Shown: in pieces, positions 60,845-64,000 of the stretch
Numbering within the stretch: the stretch's first letter is position 1
Layout: the number at the start of each line of letters is the position of its first letter
Assembly (NCBI GenBank): GCA_021151835.1
Contig: JAGKWO010000017.1
Span: forward strand, 1 to 64,000
Reading direction: 5' to 3'
Source of the DNA: Gammaproteobacteria bacterium
Lineage (GTDB): Bacteria > Pseudomonadota > Gammaproteobacteria > Pseudomonadales > Cellvibrionaceae
Length of the DNA: 64,000 nucleotides
Translations under genes and position numbers: made by a program
The notes under the pieces: generated by a model
Databases searched by the model: none
Seen by the model: the letters and a program-made list of their open reading frames with translations, nothing else
What the model was told of the DNA's origin: nothing

Positions 60845-61834
60845 TCAATATTCCATTTGTAACCCGGTTTTGATTGCTGGCACTTGCTGCGCATGGCGCT
60901 CATCCAGCAAACATTTTGCATAGTGTTCTGCAACGGCAATTGCAGCGCAATTGATGATATCGAGGTTACCGGCATATTTAGGCAAGTAATCCCCCAATCC
61001 TTCCACACTCAAATCGATACGAATACCACCGTCTATCACCAGCGGACTCGATTCCAGGCGATAACCGGGAACGTAGCGCTGGATTCGCATTAACATTTCA
61101 TTCAATGGACCGTGCAATGCATCCAGATCGGCGGCATCACACCACGCCGTTACGCTGGTAAACATGCGGGTTTCCAGATTGACCTCATCTACATGAAGCT
61201 CAACATCAAAATCATTGACACCGGTATATTTCTGCAAGCCCGCCTTGGTATTGCGGTAATACTCATCAATATTGGCCAGTGTTCCCGGCCCGATTGAATT
61301 GGCTGAAACAATGGAGGAAACCGAAATTTTTTTAACGTCGGGAATACATTTGGCCAATATGTGGGCGACCGGAATGGAAGACTGTCCGCCGCATGAAATC
61401 ATACTGATATTGCGCTGCTGTACGGCCTCTTGCATGCCCAATGCAGGCACGCAGCATTCACCGATCTGGGAGGGGGTCATATCAATGGCCAATATGCCCA
61501 ACTCTTCAAAAAGTTTGGCATGCTCTTTGTGGTACGCCGCCGAGGTTGCATCAAAAACAATATCGCAACGATTGCTTTGATCAAGAAATGCATTAATCCC
61601 TTTATCGGAAACTTTCACACCTAATTTGGCCGCATAACTCATTCCGGCTGAATCAAGATTCCTTCCTGCAAAAAGTACGCATTCCAGAAACGGAGATCGC
61701 TGTACTTTTGCTAGCAAATCAGCACCAATTTTTCCGGTACCAATAATTCCCACACGAACCTTTTCATCTTGATTATTTTTAAACACATTGGGCTTGAAAA
61801 AATCACCACTCAATAGCGCTTTAATGAACTGCAT
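60845..61834 (-). CDS. Acetaldehyde dehydrogenase (acylating)-like protein, orphan
   Basis: The 329-residue protein matches MhpF/DmpF-type CoA-acylating aldehyde dehydrogenases: NAD loop VGIIGTGKIGADLL near residue 28, DATSAAYHKEHAKL near 95, IDMTPSQIGECCVP, the catalytic Cys148 in SCGGQSS and the C-terminal LPKYAGNLDIINCAAIAVAEHYA. An extra 25 residues precede the usual start. Normally its gene sits next to a 4-hydroxy-2-oxovalerate aldolase that channels acetaldehyde to it; none is nearby. AAGGA is seven bases before the ATG. Confidence 0.82.
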   Translation of the reverse strand: MQFIKALLSGDFFKPNVFKNNQDEKVRVGIIGTGKIGADLLAKVQRSPFLECVLFAGRNLDSAGMSYAAKLGVKVSDKGINAFLDQSNRCDIVFDATSAAYHKEHAKLFEELGILAIDMTPSQIGECCVPALGMQEAVQQRNISMISCGGQSSIPVAHILAKCIPDVKKISVSSIVSANSIGPGTLANIDEYYRNTKAGLQKYTGVNDFDVELHVDEVNLETRMFTSVTAWCDAADLDALHGPLNEMLMRIQRYVPGYRLESSPLVIDGGIRIDLSVEGLGDYLPKYAGNLDIINCAAIAVAEHYAKCLLDERHAQQVPAIKTGLQMEY

Positions 61835-62412
61835 AATTTAATCCTTGAAAATTATCTCATTACCCGATTTTTTAGTCGGTGGGAAAGAATGCAGTTCAAA
61901 GATTTCATAATCATTTGGGCCTGAAAATAACGGAAATTAATTTTCGCGAACCAGCTCTCATAAAAGAAATTTTAAATTACAACGGTTTTTTTTATTGCTA
62001 GAACTTAGGGTTCCCTTTGCTTTGCAACGGGTCATGCGGAAAATAAGATTAATGATTTACGCGAAATATAAATTGAAATGACGGTTTTTTGAAAATTTGG
62101 ATGCCACTGCGCAAAAACAATCCATTTTGACATTAAAGAAAACTTAGGCGACAAATTTTTAATCTCTGTAAAAATACATCTATTAATAATGCGCATGGAT
62201 CGCCATAATCGCGCGCCTTCAAAAGAATCTTCATATGTGTGTTGCTGTTTATATTGATTGATAGCCATCATTCAAATGTTAAAACACAAAAACCCATGTT
62301 TTCTAACATCTATCCCATACCACATGACGGTAGAACCAAAAAACTACTTTGATCTGAGGTTTTGTCGAAGTAAAAAGTAATTTTTGACAACTGACATCAA
62401 AAGGAGTGGCAA
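61835..62412. other. A/T-rich divergent intergenic region
   Basis: This 578-base stretch lies between the divergent starts of the aldehyde dehydrogenase-like and helical-repeat genes. It must hold promoters for both, but I cannot pick convincing boxes. A 79-codon minus-strand frame at 62032-62271 is not supported by start site or composition. Confidence 0.45.
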
Positions 62413-63669
62413 GTGGTTAAACAACCCAAGCATTACTTTGAGGCCATACTGGGAATCAATGCGCCTTGGTCAGTACAGGATGTTTCGATCGACGAAAAAA
62501 GCAGAATTATTCACGTTGAGCTTGCTTACCTGGTTGAAAAATCGCGTTTCTCATTTTTCTCGAAAAGCCAGGATGCCAATAACAATAAAATTGCCGACGC
62601 CGGATTTTCCAAACGCTGGTTACATACAGGTTTTGGCAACTATAGCTGCCATATCGTTTCCAATTTTTACGACCAGACAATCAGCGGCGCCGGAATTAGC
62701 AAAGATGCCCTGTTGCAACCGGGTTTCCTGGGTGATGCAAACCGCAATTACACCCATGAGTTACGCCAGCAGGTATCACTGCTGCATTTTCGCAGCCTGG
62801 CGCCAGAGGCTATTGCCAATACCTTGCGGATTGAGCAACAAGCAGTGGAAGAAATCATCAGCGATGTGGAAAAAACACCGGAGTCCTATCGGCTGGCCAC
62901 CTGCTTACCCATGGAGTCAGACCCTATTTGGGAAAGTATGATCTACGACAAATTTCATCTGCGAACCCAATTGTTTTCGTTGAAGCTTTTGCTGTCCAAA
63001 CTCAAACTCACCATGATCGACCCCAAAGTCGAAACCAAACTCGGTGACTCGGTCAATGAATTGCGGAAATTTTTTATTTCACATGCCAATTCCCTTGACG
63101 CTGAGCTCAGTCAAATTTGCGCGTTATCAACCAAGAAACAATCCGTTGAAGAGCGCCGCAGTACCGTCACCAAATTGGTACTGCCATCACTCAAAAACAG
63201 CATCTGGCTGAAACTGATTAGTGCGAAAATCGATCTCGGTTCTAACAATATGCCCCTGAATTTGTTTCTGGTGCGATTGCGTCACGCCTTCCAGAATACG
63301 CACGACAATAATGTCCGGGTGGATATCCTTAATCAGTTGCGCGAATTTTTCCGTAAAAACGCACGCAATTTAAAGCAGGAATTAATCCTGATTAATAAAA
63401 TTATGAATGATCCGGAAGAGCATCAAATTAGCCTTCCCGATGAGCGCAACGATATCTGGAAGCGAATTTTAAAAGACGATACATTTATCCCGAGCTCGCA
63501 CATTGCTTATAAATTATTATTATCCAATTTGCGTTCACAAATTCTGATGAACCCGGATCCGGTCGTTGAATTAAATGCGGTGAGACGCGTAAGAGATTTT
63601 ATAAAACATAACCAGCGATTTATGCAGCAAGAACTTCGCATGGTAATGAGCAACGGTTATTCACACTAA
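62413..63669 (+). CDS. Unknown protein: ISL3-like N-terminal motif and three helical repeats
   Basis: The 418-residue protein is unrecognised as a whole. Residues about 8-38 (ILGINAPWSVQDVSIDEK and on) resemble the N terminus of ISL3-type transposases, although the zinc Cys pairs are absent and no catalytic DDE domain follows. The rest has three related alpha-helical units starting near residues 170, 262 and 346, each with an (S/N)xIWxx(M/L/I) opening, a KLLLSxL(K/R)-like helix, an LRxFx helix and an xLxxEL end. GTG start at 62413 follows AAGGAGTGG. The DUF6976-like gene follows by 22 bases. Confidence 0.72.
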   Translation: MVKQPKHYFEAILGINAPWSVQDVSIDEKSRIIHVELAYLVEKSRFSFFSKSQDANNNKIADAGFSKRWLHTGFGNYSCHIVSNFYDQTISGAGISKDALLQPGFLGDANRNYTHELRQQVSLLHFRSLAPEAIANTLRIEQQAVEEIISDVEKTPESYRLATCLPMESDPIWESMIYDKFHLRTQLFSLKLLLSKLKLTMIDPKVETKLGDSVNELRKFFISHANSLDAELSQICALSTKKQSVEERRSTVTKLVLPSLKNSIWLKLISAKIDLGSNNMPLNLFLVRLRHAFQNTHDNNVRVDILNQLREFFRKNARNLKQELILINKIMNDPEEHQISLPDERNDIWKRILKDDTFIPSSHIAYKLLLSNLRSQILMNPDPVVELNAVRRVRDFIKHNQRFMQQELRMVMSNGYSH

Positions 63670-63691
63670 GCAAACTGCCAGGAGAGCTTGT

Positions 63692-64000
63692 ATGGCACAA
63701 GATACTGATATCCGCATTCGTAGCGCATTGGTAACGCGCGATCAGGTCGTGGAGAAAATAAATCGCGGCGAGTATCTCGTTATTGCTGCAGATGAAACCG
63801 TTCTGGACGGATTACCGTCAGGCAACTGGATTGCGGGAACAATCCCTTATTTTATGACCAGTGAAGGTGGAAAATCGGATCGCGAACATATTTTTGTTAA
63901 TACGATTGAAGGTGTTCAACCGAGCAATGCTCCGCGTATCACACTGTACGATGTAAATTCCATTTCGCGCATTGCGCAAGAAGCGCCGGAGCATGGCTTT
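63692..64000 (+). CDS. DUF6976-like protein, partial
   Basis: The gene runs off the right edge; 103 codons are visible. The translation has INRGEYLVIAADETVLDGLP followed by SGNWIAGTIPYFM, a pattern I associate with DUF6976 proteins of unknown function, though this cannot be checked here. The sequence is soluble and lacks a signal peptide. GGAGAG lies five bases before the ATG. It follows the helical-repeat gene by 22 bases on the same strand and is probably in the same operon. Confidence 0.62.
   Translation, partial: MAQDTDIRIRSALVTRDQVVEKINRGEYLVIAADETVLDGLPSGNWIAGTIPYFMTSEGGKSDREHIFVNTIEGVQPSNAPRITLYDVNSISRIAQEAPEHGF

Noticed and set aside
62032..62271. 79-codon minus-strand frame
   Set aside because: A/T-rich chance frame with no start signal in a divergent promoter region.
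62413..63669. Considered as an insertion sequence transposase
   Set aside because: Only the N-terminal motif is ISL3-like; there is no catalytic DDE core, no terminal inverted repeats and no target duplication visible.

Overview
The window looks like a chromosomal segment of a polysaccharide-degrading gammaproteobacterium close to Cellvibrio (Cellvibrionaceae). Pointers are a secreted GH5-like protein with poly-serine linkers and a C-terminal CBM2, a rhamnogalacturonan-acetylesterase-like lipoprotein, a complete-looking MSHA type IV pilus locus, gammaproteobacterial housekeeping genes (rlmM, yheU, trmL, fldB, yqcA, mnmC, argS, dinG, yqcC, ychJ) and a LexA-controlled imuA-imuB-dnaE2 cassette. 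The genus is inferred from gene content only. I found no rRNA, tRNA, CRISPR array, prophage or intact insertion sequence.

Layout. 1-2.8 kb: edge of tusA, an unknown gene, rlmM with yheU, and an ACT-domain regulator. 2.8-20.4 kb: one long minus-strand MSHA pilus locus reading mshI, mshI2, J, K, L, M, N, E, G, F, A, C, D, O, P, Q and a trailing DUF2721 gene. It has no separate mshB, and its MshQ carries two PA14-like domains. 20.5-24.1 kb: plus-strand trmL, yqcA-like flavodoxin, fldB and mnmC. 24.3-26.3 kb: comFB-like, DUF502 and glutamine cyclotransferase genes. 26.4-30.5 kb: two six-repeat DUF5666 lipoproteins flanking a DUF6502-like protein, preceded by a 17-bp-arm inverted repeat. 30.5-45 kb: accessory genes (GH5-like protein lacking both catalytic Glu, fatty-acid SDR and enoyl-CoA hydratase, argS, SUFU, PEP-CTERM protein, membrane AraC regulator, esterase-fold protein lacking its Ser and His, di-heme peroxidase, coiled-coil protein, CE12-like esterase). 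45-51 kb: yqcC, dinG with an acyltransferase, ychJ, and a REC-GGDEF-REC protein. 51-56.5 kb: SOS mutagenesis cassette. 56.5-64 kb: GNAT acetyltransferase, pyrB, a short GlpD, a membrane protein, an orphan acylating aldehyde dehydrogenase, and an unexplained pair made of a helical-repeat protein and a DUF6976-like protein.

How the parts may fit. MshE keeps the two MshEN cyclic-di-GMP motifs, so the pilus motor is probably second-messenger controlled; the REC-GGDEF-REC protein and possibly the ComFB-like protein belong to the same signalling theme, although no link is shown by position. The two pseudoenzyme candidates suggest secreted proteins that bind rather than cut. The best candidates for undescribed systems are the DUF5666/DUF6502/DUF5666 module and the helical-repeat/DUF6976-like pair at the right edge.
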